Source: Pseudomonas baetica (GTDB lineage Bacteria; Pseudomonadota; Gammaproteobacteria; Pseudomonadales; Pseudomonadaceae). From it: a stretch of 64,000 bases of DNA. The position numbers were made by a program, and so were the translations under genes. A model generated the notes under the pieces. The model made no database searches, was not told the DNA's origin, and saw nothing but the letters and a program-made list of their open reading frames with translations. The DNA is taken from positions 6,417,001-6,481,000 of the forward strand of contig NZ_PHHE01000001.1 of the NCBI RefSeq assembly GCF_002813455.1, written 5' to 3'. The number at the start of each line of letters is the position of its first letter. Position 1 is the first letter of the stretch. This document shows, in pieces, positions 1 to 9,288 of this stretch.

Positions 1-242
1 CATTCACCACAAAATCCTGTGGGAGCTGGCTTGCCAGCGATGAGGCCGATCCAGGCAACTCTTGCATCGACTGACGCGCCGCCTTCGCGAGCAGGCTCGC
101 TCCCACAGGTATCAGCGTTGTTTTCAATTACCGCATTCACCACAAAATCCTGTGGGAGCTGGCTTGCCAGCGATGAGGCTGATCCAGGCATCTCTTGCAT
201 CGACTGACACGCCGCCTTCGCGAGCAGGCTCGCTCCCACAGG
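1..242. repeat. Tandemly duplicated REP pair (133-bp period)
   Basis: Two nearly identical copies of about 110 bases start at 1 and 134. Each holds a REP-type palindrome (gtgggagctggcttgccagc) and, about 70 bases on, an opposite-facing one (cgcgagcaggctcgctccca). The copies differ at only a few bases, pointing to a recent tandem duplication. No gene is seen here. Confidence 0.85.
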
Positions 243-258
243 GTAAAGAGAGATCTGC

Positions 259-1554
259 TTACAACAACGAAATCGGATAGCTGATAAAGATCCGGTTCTC
301 ATCGAATTCGTTGGTGCTGAAGTCCCGGCGAATCGTTGCATTGCGCCATTTCACATTGAGGTTTTTCAACGGCCCACTTTGTACGGTGTAGGCCAGCTCG
401 GATTCGCGGCCCCATTCCTTGCCATCGGTGATGGTTGCGGTGTGGACGTTATCGCCGCTGATGTAGCGGTTCATCATCGTCAGTCCGGGGATGCCGAGGG
501 CGACGAAGTTGTAGTCATGACGCACCTGCCAGGAGCGCTCCTTGGCGTTGTCATAACTGGCGTTGTAGCTGTCGTTGGCCAGGGTGCCGCCGCTGGTGCC
601 GTTGACCCGCATCCACGCGTCGTCACCGCCGAGTTTCTGCAGGCCGACATAAAAGGTGTTGCCGCCGTACCTGGCCGAGAGCATGGCAAACGCGGTCTTG
701 TTGTCGAGGTCGCCGGCATGGGCGCTGCCGTCTTCCTTGCCGGTGAAGAAACCGAGGTTGGCGCCCAGGGTCCAGTCGCCCAGCGGTTGACTATGGCTGA
801 GGTTGAAGTACTGCTGCTGGTAGATGTCAGTGAGTTCGGCGTACCACACGCCGACCATCGTGCGCTTGTCGTTGAAGGTGTATTCGCCGCCGCCGAAGTT
901 GAAACGATCCGAGGTAAACGCACCGCGGCCGTTCATCGACATGTCTTCCATGCTCGCGTCGTTGCGCGGGCTATTACCGCGGAACTGGCCGCCATAGAGG
1001 CTCAGGCCGTTGATCTCGGTGGAGGTAATCTGCCCGCCGCGAAAAGTCTGGGGCAGGGAGCGACCATCGTCCGAGCGCAGAATCGGCAGCACCGGCATCC
1101 ATTCGCCGACTTTCAATTCTGTCTTGGACACTTTGGCTTTCAGCGCCACACCCATGCGTCCGAAATTGTCAGCCGGCCGCCCGTCATCGTGGATCGGCAG
1201 CAATTGCGTGCCACCGGTGCCTTTGCCGCCATCGAGCTTCTGCGAGTACAGCCCCAGGATGTCCAGGCCGAAGCCGACGGTGCCTTGGGTGAAACCCGAC
1301 TTGGCGTCGAGAATAAAGCTTTGCGTCCACTCTTCGGCTTTGCCTTGCGGGTAGGCGGGATTGACGAAGTTGCGGTTGAAGTACGCATTGCGCAGATTCA
1401 GCGTGGCTTTGCTGTCTTCGAGAAAGCCTTCGGCATCGGCGCTCATCGGCAAGGCGAGGACAAGGCTGCTGCAGCCGATCAGGCTTAGGGTGGAACGCGG
1501 GCGGGTGATTGAGAAACGGGAATGGCGGACAAAATTGCAGACGAATGTGCTCAC
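259..1554 (-). CDS. OprD-family outer membrane porin
   Basis: Outer-membrane specific channel of the OprD family, probably taking up small organic acids or amino-acid-like nutrients; the substrate cannot be read from sequence. The 431-residue product has an N-terminal signal region ending near ADA (about residue 41), then alternating aromatic/polar beta-strand segments and the family-typical late segment LNVKWRNATIRRDF, ending in a short hydrophobic strand. I use the GTG at 1554 because an AGGGAG ribosome site lies about 8 bases upstream; a later start would cut into the signal peptide. Length is near the family norm. It precedes a secreted polysaccharide deacetylase on the same strand, but the gap of 168 bases does not prove an operon. 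Confidence 0.9.
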   Translation of the reverse strand: MSTFVCNFVRHSRFSITRPRSTLSLIGCSSLVLALPMSADAEGFLEDSKATLNLRNAYFNRNFVNPAYPQGKAEEWTQSFILDAKSGFTQGTVGFGLDILGLYSQKLDGGKGTGGTQLLPIHDDGRPADNFGRMGVALKAKVSKTELKVGEWMPVLPILRSDDGRSLPQTFRGGQITSTEINGLSLYGGQFRGNSPRNDASMEDMSMNGRGAFTSDRFNFGGGEYTFNDKRTMVGVWYAELTDIYQQQYFNLSHSQPLGDWTLGANLGFFTGKEDGSAHAGDLDNKTAFAMLSARYGGNTFYVGLQKLGGDDAWMRVNGTSGGTLANDSYNASYDNAKERSWQVRHDYNFVALGIPGLTMMNRYISGDNVHTATITDGKEWGRESELAYTVQSGPLKNLNVKWRNATIRRDFSTNEFDENRIFISYPISLL

Positions 1555-1722
1555 TGTAGCGCTCCCTTATTGTTCTTGTTTTTATTAGTGTTGTGCGTTG
1601 TCGTACAACGTTGGGGGCGATATTTACGGAGCTTTCGGGGAATGTCAACTGGAAGTTATACGATGACTTTGCGGGCCTCGGCAGCCCTCATCAAGGCGTG
1701 AAGGGGGCTGCTTTCGGCGCAA

Positions 1723-2673
1723 TCAGTTGTTGTAGAGCGCTTCGCTGTTGTCGATCAGCGGGTTTTTCTCGGTCAGTACGATTTGCGCAATTTTATCCTT
1801 GCGCATAAAGCTGACTTTCGGGTGCGACTGTGCATAACGGATGAACCGCTCCATCGCCTCAGCCATCGCCGGCGTGCCGCCGATGCGGTCGTGCAGACTC
1901 ACCGACATCATCCGCCGCTTGTTTGCACCTTCGGCGTAGAGGCGATCAAATTCCAGCACCAGTTGCTGGTAGAACTGGTCGGCGGAGAAATGCCGGCCTT
2001 CGACCAGGACGATGTCGTTGTTGCGCAGGGTGTAAGGCACAACGGCGAATTTGCGCCCGCGCACCATTGTCACGAAGGGCTCGTCGCGGCTCACATCATC
2101 GATGTGATAGGTGAAGTTCAGATCCTGCAGGACTTTCAGGGTATTGGGACTGCGCCGCAGCCAGTTGGCGTTGTAGCCGACCGAGCGTTGGCCGGTGAGT
2201 TTTTCCACTGCCGCGACACCATCGCCGATGAAGTGTTTTTCCTGCTCATAACTCATGTTGTAGGAGTCGGCCCAGCGCATGCCGTGGGCGGCCAGTTCAT
2301 GGCCACGTTCGGCAATCGCTTTGGCCAGTTCCGGGTGTTTCAGCGCGGCTTCGCCGACCACGTGGGAAGTGACTTTGATGCCTGTGCGATCCCACAGATC
2401 GAGCATCCGCCACAGGCCTTCCTTGTAGCCGTAATCGAACCAGGTTTGCGCCGGTAGATCCGGGTAGCCTTTGGGCAGCGGGCTACCGGAAAATGGACTT
2501 TCGGCGCCCTCGGGCTGGCCGCCGGTCTCGAACTGCATCGAAACCGAGATCACCAGTTGCGAGCCATCGGGCCACGGGCGTTCCTGGGCGAAGGCGAGGG
2601 CGGGCAGAAGAAGGGCGGCGGCCAAGAGGTTTTTCAGCAAACGCGGGGAGCGTTGTCGGTGGAGAGTGGTCAT
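1723..2673 (-). CDS. Secreted polysaccharide deacetylase family protein
   Basis: NodB-fold carbohydrate esterase or allantoinase-like hydrolase of 316 residues, probably periplasmic. The ATG at 2673 opens a clear signal peptide (LLKNLLAAALLLPALAFA) followed by the mature start QERPWPDG. Features of the fold visible are HELAAHGMRW in the middle and SLHDRIGG near the C-terminus, positions usually holding metal-binding or catalytic histidines and aspartates. The reading frame stays open upstream to 2952, but that stretch runs through a REP repeat and lacks a signal peptide, so I reject it. The true substrate is unknown. Confidence 0.85.
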   Translation of the reverse strand: MTTLHRQRSPRLLKNLLAAALLLPALAFAQERPWPDGSQLVISVSMQFETGGQPEGAESPFSGSPLPKGYPDLPAQTWFDYGYKEGLWRMLDLWDRTGIKVTSHVVGEAALKHPELAKAIAERGHELAAHGMRWADSYNMSYEQEKHFIGDGVAAVEKLTGQRSVGYNANWLRRSPNTLKVLQDLNFTYHIDDVSRDEPFVTMVRGRKFAVVPYTLRNNDIVLVEGRHFSADQFYQQLVLEFDRLYAEGANKRRMMSVSLHDRIGGTPAMAEAMERFIRYAQSHPKVSFMRKDKIAQIVLTEKNPLIDNSEALYNN

Positions 2674-2809
2674 AACGGGCACCTTGAGGTTAGAGAAGTG
2701 CCGCAAGGTTGGCAGTTGCCCGGCGCGGGAAAAATCCCTCGCGGGCGAGATGACTTTTAAAAAATTTTTACGAATCCAGCCTAAAAGCTCCGATTCAATA
2801 ACCGGTCCT

Positions 2810-2900
2810 TGTGGGAGCGGGCTTGTCCGCGATAGCGATTTGTCAGTCACGATGATGCCGTGCCTAATGCCCTCATCGCTGGCAAGCCAGCTCCCACAGG
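2810..2900. repeat. Inverted REP pair
   Basis: A palindrome gtgggagcgggcttgtccgc at the left and its opposite-facing partner gctggcaagccagctcccac at the right, about 50 bases apart, between the divergently transcribed deacetylase and MFS genes. Confidence 0.8.
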
Positions 2901-2961
2901 GATATGGGTTTACCGGCAGTTTTACGGCAAACTTCAGCAACCTCCAGCTCAAGGTCTTTTA

Positions 2962-4617
2962 ATGGATCGATACGCCCCGCGCGACTGGCAGCCTCACGAG
3001 AAGCCCAGTCTGCCCGGTTCCCCCTCGACGCCGCTGCACTCCAACCCCAAGCGCCTGGCCTATGCGCTGGTCGGGTTGCTGGTGGCGGTGACCGGTGGTT
3101 TGGGCAACTCGTTGGTGGTCGCCAACCTGCCTTACCTGCAAGGCGCGCTGGGCGCGACCACGGCGGAGATGGCCTGGCTGCCGGCCGCCTACGTGATGAC
3201 CAACGTGTCGATGAACCTGCTGCTGGTGAAGTTTCGCCAGCAGTTCGGCCTGCGTGCGTTCACCGAAGTGTTTCTGGTGCTGTATGCGCTGGTGACCTTC
3301 GGCCACCTGTTCGTCAACGACCTGAGCTCGGCCATCGCTGTGCGGGCAGCGCACGGCATGGTCGGTGCCGCACTCAGTTCGCTGGGCCTGTATTACATGG
3401 TCCAGGCGTTTCCGGCCAAGTGGCGGCTGAAGGCGCTGGTGCTGGGCCTCGGCGCCTCGCAACTGGCCCTGCCGCTGGCGCGCTTGTTCTCCGAAGACCT
3501 GTTGCAGATCGCCGAATGGCGCGGCTTGTACCTGTTCGAATTGGGCATGGCCCTGTTGTCGCTGGGCTGCGTGCTGCTGCTCAAGTTGCCGCCCGGTGAC
3601 CGCTTCAAAACCTTCGAACCGCTGGACTTTCTCACCTTCGCGATTCTCGCCAGCGGCGTGGCACTGCTCTGTGCGGTGTTGTCGCTGGGGCGGATCGATT
3701 GGTGGCTGGAAGCCAACTGGATCGGCTATGCGCTGGCTGGCTCGATTGCCCTGATCCTCGCGGGCCTGGCGATCGAGCATAATCGCAGCAACCCGATGCT
3801 GATGACCCGCTGGCTCGGCAGTGGCACGATGATCCGCCTGGCGCTGGCGGTGACCCTGATTCGTATGGTCACTTCGGAACAATCCACCGGCGCCGTCGGT
3901 TTCATGCAGAACCTGAACATGGGTTATGAGCAGTTGCACAGCCTGTACGTGGTGATGCTGATCGGCAGCATCGCCGGGTTGGCGACCAGCGCGCTGACCA
4001 TCGACCCCAAACACCTGCTGATGCCGCTGATCATCTCGCTGGCGCTGATGGCGACCGGTTCGGTGATGGACAGTTTTTCCAACAACCTGACCCGCCCGGC
4101 GAACCTGTATTTCAGTCAGTTTTTGCTGGCCTTCGGCAGCACGTTTTTTCTGGGGCCGACCATGGTGTTCGGCACCCGCAACGTGCTGACCAATCCGCGC
4201 AATCTGGTGAGTTTTTCGGTGTTATTCGGGATCTGCAACAACCTGGGCGGCTTGCTCGGCGCGGCGTTGTTGGGCACGTTCCAGATCGTGCGCGAAAAAT
4301 TCCACTCCAGTCATCTGGTCGAACACCTGACGCTGTCCGATCCGTTGGTTGCCGCCCGTGTTCAGAGCGGCGGTTCGGCCTATGGCTCCTTGCTGGCTGA
4401 CCCGAGCTTGCGCAATCTGGCCGGGATTCGCAGCCTGTCGAATGCCGCGACTCGCGAAGCCAACGTGCTGGCCTATAACGATGTATTCATGCTGATCGCC
4501 GTGATTGCGGTGCTGACCATGATCTGGCTGTCCATTCGCGCGCTGTGGCTGATGAGCACCACCAAGGCTATCGCCCCAACGCCTTCCGTACCTTCCAGCG
4601 GTGCCACCTCTTCATGA
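2962..4617 (+). CDS. MFS transporter, EmrB/DHA2-like
   Basis: Inner-membrane major facilitator of 551 residues with about 14 hydrophobic segments, the size of the DHA2 drug:proton antiporters. It probably exports drugs or organic compounds together with the next gene, whose start codon overlaps this stop (ATGA, 4614-4617), a hallmark of EmrB-EmrA type pairs. The first membrane segment begins near residue 36 after a soluble, proline-rich N-terminus (MDRYAPRDWQPHEKP). The open frame extends upstream through the REP pair, so the ATG at 2962 was chosen. No substrate can be deduced. Confidence 0.88.
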   Translation: MDRYAPRDWQPHEKPSLPGSPSTPLHSNPKRLAYALVGLLVAVTGGLGNSLVVANLPYLQGALGATTAEMAWLPAAYVMTNVSMNLLLVKFRQQFGLRAFTEVFLVLYALVTFGHLFVNDLSSAIAVRAAHGMVGAALSSLGLYYMVQAFPAKWRLKALVLGLGASQLALPLARLFSEDLLQIAEWRGLYLFELGMALLSLGCVLLLKLPPGDRFKTFEPLDFLTFAILASGVALLCAVLSLGRIDWWLEANWIGYALAGSIALILAGLAIEHNRSNPMLMTRWLGSGTMIRLALAVTLIRMVTSEQSTGAVGFMQNLNMGYEQLHSLYVVMLIGSIAGLATSALTIDPKHLLMPLIISLALMATGSVMDSFSNNLTRPANLYFSQFLLAFGSTFFLGPTMVFGTRNVLTNPRNLVSFSVLFGICNNLGGLLGAALLGTFQIVREKFHSSHLVEHLTLSDPLVAARVQSGGSAYGSLLADPSLRNLAGIRSLSNAATREANVLAYNDVFMLIAVIAVLTMIWLSIRALWLMSTTKAIAPTPSVPSSGATSS

Positions 4618-5756
4618 CCGAACCGACCACCACAACCACCAATGCCATTGCCGCCACACCCGAGGGTGTCGCGCCGCCGTCATCGCCGAACACCGAGCCG
4701 CGCTCACTGCGGGTGCGGATTATTTCTTCGCTCGGTTTTGCCGCGATTGCCATCGTCGGTGTGCTGATCGTGCTCTACGCCTGGCAACTTCCGCCGTTCA
4801 GCAGCGCTGTAGAAACCACCGAAAACGCCTTGGTGCGCGGGCAGGTGACGATCATCGGCCCGCAACTCGCCGGGTATGTCCATGAAGTGCCGGTGCAGGA
4901 TTTCCAGTTCGTGAAGGCCGGCGATCTGCTGGTGCGCCTGGACGACCGCATCTATCAGCAGCGCCTCGATCAGTCGCTGGCGCAACTGGCGGTACAGAAA
5001 GCCGCATTGGCCAATGTGGTGCAGCAGCGCAACAGCGCCGAGGCAACGATCAAGCTGCGTCAGGCAGTGGTGGCTGACAGCGAAGCGCAGTTGCGCAAAA
5101 GCGAGGCGGATCTGCGGCGTAACAAGGAGCTGGTGGGTGACGGTTCGGTGTCCAAACGAGAGATGGACGTGGCGCTGGCGGCCAATGCACAAAGTGTCGC
5201 GGCAGTGGCGCAGGCCAAGGCCAATCTGGAAATTGCCCGTCAGGATCTGCAAACGGTGATCGTCAATCGCGGTTCGCTGGAGGCGGCGGTGGCCAGCGCC
5301 GAAGCGGCGGTGCAACTGGCGCGGATCGACCTGTCGAACACCCGCATCGTCGCCCCGCGCGACGGTCAGCTCGGGCAAATCGGCGTGCGCCTCGGCGCCT
5401 ACGTCAACTCCGGAGCGCAGTTGATGGCGTTGGTGCCGAACCAGAAATGGGTGATCGCCAACATGAAGGAAACCCAGATGGACAACGTGCGAGTCGGGCA
5501 ACCGGTGCGCTTCACCGTCGATGCGTTGAACCACCGCAAATTCACCGGGCACGTGCAGCATATTTCGCCGGGCACCGGTTCGGAATTTGCCTTGTTGCAG
5601 GCGGATAACGCCACCGGCAACTTCGTCAAAATCGCCCAGCGGGTGCCGGTGCGCATCACCATTGATCCGGATCAGCAGGAAGAGGAGCGACTGCGGCCGG
5701 GGATGTCGGTGGTGGTGAGTATCGATACGGCGGCCGGTGACACACAACCGCATTGA
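4614..5756 (+). CDS. HlyD/EmrA-family periplasmic adaptor
   Basis: Membrane-fusion protein of 380 residues linking the MFS pump to an outer-membrane channel. A Thr/Pro-rich cytoplasmic N-terminus is followed by one membrane helix (about residues 40-60), a split biotinyl-lipoyl domain (VRGQVTIIGPQLAGYV and, later, NTRIVAPRDGQLGQIGVRLG), and a long alpha-helical hairpin between them rich in Gln, Ala and Lys. The beta-barrel follows at KWVIANMKETQMDNVRVGQPV. It overlaps the MFS stop codon by four bases, so the two are translationally coupled. No outer-membrane factor gene is adjacent. Confidence 0.9.
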   Translation: MTEPTTTTTNAIAATPEGVAPPSSPNTEPRSLRVRIISSLGFAAIAIVGVLIVLYAWQLPPFSSAVETTENALVRGQVTIIGPQLAGYVHEVPVQDFQFVKAGDLLVRLDDRIYQQRLDQSLAQLAVQKAALANVVQQRNSAEATIKLRQAVVADSEAQLRKSEADLRRNKELVGDGSVSKREMDVALAANAQSVAAVAQAKANLEIARQDLQTVIVNRGSLEAAVASAEAAVQLARIDLSNTRIVAPRDGQLGQIGVRLGAYVNSGAQLMALVPNQKWVIANMKETQMDNVRVGQPVRFTVDALNHRKFTGHVQHISPGTGSEFALLQADNATGNFVKIAQRVPVRITIDPDQQEEERLRPGMSVVVSIDTAAGDTQPH

Positions 5757-5807
5757 TCCACACATAACCCTGCGGGTGTGCAAAAGTAGTGGGCATCACG
5801 CGAAGCA

Positions 5808-5902
5808 CGGTGGGAGGGGGCTTGCTCCCGAACGCGGCGGTCCAGTGAATAATGATGCCGGTTGATACACCGCCTTCGGGAGCAAGCCCCCTCCCACAGT
5901 CG
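5808..5902. repeat. Inverted REP pair (gggagggggcttgctccc type)
   Basis: gtgggagggggcttgctccc and its opposite-facing counterpart gggagcaagccccctcccac flank a spacer of about 50 bases. A different REP subfamily from the one at 2810. It lies between convergent genes and may also stop transcription. Confidence 0.8.
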
Positions 5903-5910
5903 GGCTGTGT

Positions 5911-6768
5911 TTATCCAGTGATCATCGGTGGCAGTGTGCCGAGCAGCGAAACGGCAGCGACAGCGCCAATCCCGAGCAACCACTCCAGCACCACACTGCG
6001 TCTGAGCGCGCCCATGCGCTGCGCGCAATCCTCAATCCGCAAGCGGTTGAACAGCGCCAGCCCGAGCATCCCCAGCACGATCATCGCCTTGATCAACAGA
6101 ATCAGCGCAAACCCCGTGAACAGCGGTGTCGGCCACCATTGCCCCGTCAGCACGCGAACGTTGATCAACCCGCTGATCAGCAGCCCGGCAACCAGCGCAT
6201 AGCCGATCCCGCTGAAGCGTCGCAGAATCTCGCGCATCGGTTCACTGGGCTGGCGCACAATCATCACCAGCAGCAACAACCCGCCAAGCCACGCCGCCAC
6301 GCAGGTCAGGTGGACGATCTGGTTGAGAATCAACAGTTGGCCGCTGAGACCATCGAGCATCGCGCCATGACCGACCGGCGCCAGCGTCGCCAACAGCAGC
6401 GCGCTCAAGCCCAAGCGTAGCGGCAGGTTCGAACGCCACGGCGTAAACAGCAACGCCAGCAGCACCGCGTTGATCAGCAGGTGCCAGCGCCAGACCTGAC
6501 CGAAAAACGTATTACCCAACACCAGCGCAACCGTGTCCGGATCAAACGCTGCCGCCGCCGAACCGGCCATGCTCGCGGTGATTAACAGCGCCCAAACGAT
6601 GCCACTGGCCAGCGCAACGGCGGCGAGCCAACGAGCCAGCCGCGCCAGATGCCGATCCAGCTCCGGCGCGTCACCCTTGAGCAGCAATGGCCGGAACAGC
6701 CAGGCGCCGAACAGCATCAACACCACGGTGAAATGCAGGAACCGGCACAGCACCAGCGCTTCACTCAT
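5911..6768 (-). CDS. copD: CopD-family copper resistance membrane protein
   Basis: Inner-membrane protein of 285 residues with about eight hydrophobic helices, matching the CopD/PcoD family proposed to move copper from periplasmic CopC into the cytoplasm or cuproproteins. Conserved-looking histidines occur at RFLHFTVVL near the start, in LVHL and in WRWHLL. It starts three bases after copC ends, so the two form an operon. There is no copA or copB here, so this is likely the copper-homeostasis YobA-YebZ type pair rather than a full resistance operon. Confidence 0.88.
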   Translation of the reverse strand: MSEALVLCRFLHFTVVLMLFGAWLFRPLLLKGDAPELDRHLARLARWLAAVALASGIVWALLITASMAGSAAAAFDPDTVALVLGNTFFGQVWRWHLLINAVLLALLFTPWRSNLPLRLGLSALLLATLAPVGHGAMLDGLSGQLLILNQIVHLTCVAAWLGGLLLLVMIVRQPSEPMREILRRFSGIGYALVAGLLISGLINVRVLTGQWWPTPLFTGFALILLIKAMIVLGMLGLALFNRLRIEDCAQRMGALRRSVVLEWLLGIGAVAAVSLLGTLPPMITG

Positions 6769-6771
6769 GAA

Positions 6772-7137
6772 TTACTGGCCAACCTTGAACTGGTAGGCGC
6801 CTTCGCTTTTATGTGTGTCGACCGACACGGCGTGCCATTCGACTTTGTATTCACCGGCAGTCAGTGGCGCGGCCGGGGTGACGATCAGGGTTTTCTTGTC
6901 TTTGCCTTCGGTGGTCAGCGGTTTGACCGCGACTGGCGCGCCATCCTTGGTCAGGGTGACTTTGGTGAAGGTCGCTTCAACGCCTTCGGAAAACGTCAGA
7001 CGAAGATCCGCCGGAGCGACGACGGAGCTGTCGGCAGCCGGGGTCTGGCTTTTCAGGTGGGCGTGGGCAAATACCGAGGATGCGGCGCACAGCGAAGCGA
7101 GCAGGGCAGTGGTGGTCAGAACGTTCTTGAGCAGCAT
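6772..7137 (-). CDS. copC: CopC-family periplasmic copper-binding protein
   Basis: Small beta-sandwich periplasmic protein of 121 residues. A signal peptide ends at ASSVFA, and the mature protein begins HAHLKSQTPA, the N-terminal histidine that binds Cu(II) in CopC. The second ligand set is at the C-terminus in EWHAVSVDTHKSEG. The methionine-rich Cu(I) loop found in some CopC proteins is absent, so it is expected to hold only the Cu(II) site. It is the first gene of the copC-copD pair. Confidence 0.93.
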   Translation of the reverse strand: MLLKNVLTTTALLASLCAASSVFAHAHLKSQTPAADSSVVAPADLRLTFSEGVEATFTKVTLTKDGAPVAVKPLTTEGKDKKTLIVTPAAPLTAGEYKVEWHAVSVDTHKSEGAYQFKVGQ

Positions 7138-7250
7138 CGCGGATACCTCTGAGGCAGGATCGAAGAAACCGCCAGTTTAGCCATCCGGCCAGCGCTGTAC
7201 GAAGTTTTGTTTTCAGCGGTCGCCTCGGTGATAGAGCGGGTGCTAGTCTT

Positions 7251-7264
7251 CAACAACGTTGTTG
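7251..7264. promoter_or_regulatory. Perfect 14-bp palindrome before the TetR gene
   Basis: CAACAACGTTGTTG is a perfect palindrome 13 bases before the start codon at 7278. Its size and position fit an autoregulatory operator of the TetR-family protein that follows. Binding is inferred only. Confidence 0.55.
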
Positions 7265-7277
7265 TCAGGGAGCCCAC

Positions 7278-7898
7278 ATGGGCAATCACAAGATCGAGAT
7301 TCGTCGCAGTAACGTCGAAAAAATTCTTCTGGCGGCGGAAAAAGTCTTCGCCGAAAAAGGCTTTGGCAGTACCGCCATGGCCGACATCGCCGCCGAAGTG
7401 CAACTGCCGCGTTCCAATCTGCACTACTACTTCTCAACCAAGAGCGAGCTGTACAGCGCGGTGCTGTTTGATCTGTTGGAAGTGTGGAAACAGGACGCGT
7501 TGTGCTTCGAGATGTTCGATGACCCGCGCGTGGTGCTCAGCAGCTACATCCGCGCCAAGATGAACCACTCGCGCAGCCGGCCTTACGGCTCGAAAGTCTG
7601 GGCCAATGAAATCATCCACGGCGCGCCGACCTTGGGCGAGGCGCTGGACGTCAGCCTGTATGACTGGGCGAAGATGAAGGAAGCGAAGATCCGCCAATGG
7701 GTCGAGGACAAGCGCATCCTGCCGGTGGAGCCGTCGAGCCTGCTGTACATGATCTGGGCCTCGACCCAGCATTACGCCGACTTCGATCATCAGGTGAATA
7801 TCTTGAATGACCACCAGCCGCTGTCGGACATGCAGTTCGAACGGGCGGTGCAGACGGTGACCAGTGTGATTTTGCGTGGAATCGGCCTGGAGCCTTGA
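7278..7898 (+). CDS. TetR/AcrR-family regulator, RutR-like
   Basis: Transcription factor of 206 residues. The N-terminal helix-turn-helix spans roughly residues 12-55 (ILLAAEKVFAEKGFGSTAMADIA and LPRSNLHYYFSTKSELY). The C-terminal ligand domain resembles RutR-type regulators (YGSKVWANEIIHGAP), which respond to pyrimidines. It is encoded tail to tail with the preA-preT-hydA genes, so it most likely controls pyrimidine degradation. A 14-bp palindrome in its own leader is a candidate operator. Confidence 0.85.
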   Translation: MGNHKIEIRRSNVEKILLAAEKVFAEKGFGSTAMADIAAEVQLPRSNLHYYFSTKSELYSAVLFDLLEVWKQDALCFEMFDDPRVVLSSYIRAKMNHSRSRPYGSKVWANEIIHGAPTLGEALDVSLYDWAKMKEAKIRQWVEDKRILPVEPSSLLYMIWASTQHYADFDHQVNILNDHQPLSDMQFERAVQTVTSVILRGIGLEP

Positions 7899-7917
7899 GT
7901 CTTGCGGTGAACAGACT

Positions 7918-7990
7918 GGCCTCTTCGCGAGCAGGCTCGCTCCCACAGGGGAATGCATTCCAACTGTGGGAGCGAGCCTGCTCGCGAAAG
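7918..7990. repeat. Inverted REP pair
   Basis: Two inverted copies of gcgagcaggctcgctcccac separated by about 20 bases, between the convergent TetR and preA genes. As a large hairpin it may stop transcription from both sides. Confidence 0.85.
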
Positions 7991-8013
7991 CGTCAGTTCA
8001 GACGCTACCTGCC

Positions 8014-9288
8014 TTAAGGTGAGACATGGTAGGGATTCCTCGGATCATGATTCCAGTCCAGAAACGGCTTGCCCGAATCCATCGGTACCATCTCGATGCA
8101 GTCCGCCACCGGACAGGTGATCTGGCACAAATTGCACCCCACACATTCATCATTAATCACTTCATATTTATGTGTCCCGTCCGCCTGCTTCAGACTGCTG
8201 ATCGCCTGATGTGAAGTGTCCTCGCAGGCAATGTGGCAACGCCCGCAGCCAATGCACGCCGCCTGATCAATCTTGGCGATGACCTGATAGTTGATGTCGA
8301 GATACTTCCAGTCCGTGGTGTTGCCCACCGCGCGTCCCGAGAACTCGGCGATGTTGGCGTAACCCTGACTGTCCATCCACCGTGACAAGCCGTCCTTCAT
8401 CTCCTCGACAATGCGGAAACCATGCAGCATCGCCGCCGTGCACACCTGCACTGCGCCGCTGCCCAGCGCCATGAACTCCGCCGCATCGCGCCAACTGCCG
8501 ATGCCGCCGATCCCGCAGATCGGCAAGCCCTGGGTCTGTGGATCACGGGCGATTTCCGCGACCATGTTCAACGCAATCGGCTTGACTGCCGAACCGCAAT
8601 AACCGCCGTGAGTGCTTTTGCTGCCGACGGTGGGCAGGGCGACCATGTGTTCCAGGTCGACGCTGGTGATCGAGTTGATGGTGTTGATCAGCGACACCGC
8701 ATCGGCGCCACCGCGATGGGCGGCGCGGGCGGCGACGCGGATGTCGGTGATGTTCGGCGTCAGTTTGACGATCACTGGCAGCGAGCAATACGTCTTGCAC
8801 CAGCGCGTCACCTGTTCGACATACTCCGGCACCTGACCGACCGCCGCACCCATGCCGCGTTCGGGCATGCCGTGCGGGCAGCCGAAATTCAGTTCGATGC
8901 CGTCGGCACCGGTGGCTTCCACCAGCGGCAGGATGTGTTTCCACGATTCCTCGACGCACGGCACCATCAGCGACACGATCAGCGCGCGATCTGGCCAGTC
9001 CTTCTTCACCTGGGTGATTTCACGCAGGTTGATTTCCAGCGAGCGGTCGGTGATCAGCTCGATGTTGTTGATGCCCAGCACTTCGCGATTGTTGCCGTAG
9101 TGCGCCGAGTAGCGCGAGGAGACGTTAACCGCCGCCGGATCTTCCCCGAGGGTTTTCCAGACCACGCCACCCCAACCGGCCTCGAAGGCGCGAACCACGT
9201 TGTAGGCCTTGTCGGTCGGCGGCGCGGACGCCAGCCAGAACGGATTAGGCGCTTTGATGCCGGCGAAGACTATCGAGAGATCGGCCAT
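8014..9288 (-). CDS. preA: NAD-dependent dihydropyrimidine dehydrogenase, subunit PreA
   Basis: FMN-containing catalytic subunit (424 residues) that, with PreT, reduces uracil and thymine to the 5,6-dihydro forms, the first step of the reductive pathway. The N-terminal two thirds is a dihydroorotate-dehydrogenase-like barrel (NPFWLASAPPTD, ELNFGCPHGMPERGMGAAVG). The C-terminus has two 4Fe-4S motifs of ferredoxin type: CIGCGRCHIACED near residue 340 and CVGCNLCQITCPVADC near 380. It begins directly at the end of preT (no gap), so the two subunits are co-translated. Confidence 0.96.
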   Translation of the reverse strand: MADLSIVFAGIKAPNPFWLASAPPTDKAYNVVRAFEAGWGGVVWKTLGEDPAAVNVSSRYSAHYGNNREVLGINNIELITDRSLEINLREITQVKKDWPDRALIVSLMVPCVEESWKHILPLVEATGADGIELNFGCPHGMPERGMGAAVGQVPEYVEQVTRWCKTYCSLPVIVKLTPNITDIRVAARAAHRGGADAVSLINTINSITSVDLEHMVALPTVGSKSTHGGYCGSAVKPIALNMVAEIARDPQTQGLPICGIGGIGSWRDAAEFMALGSGAVQVCTAAMLHGFRIVEEMKDGLSRWMDSQGYANIAEFSGRAVGNTTDWKYLDINYQVIAKIDQAACIGCGRCHIACEDTSHQAISSLKQADGTHKYEVINDECVGCNLCQITCPVADCIEMVPMDSGKPFLDWNHDPRNPYHVSP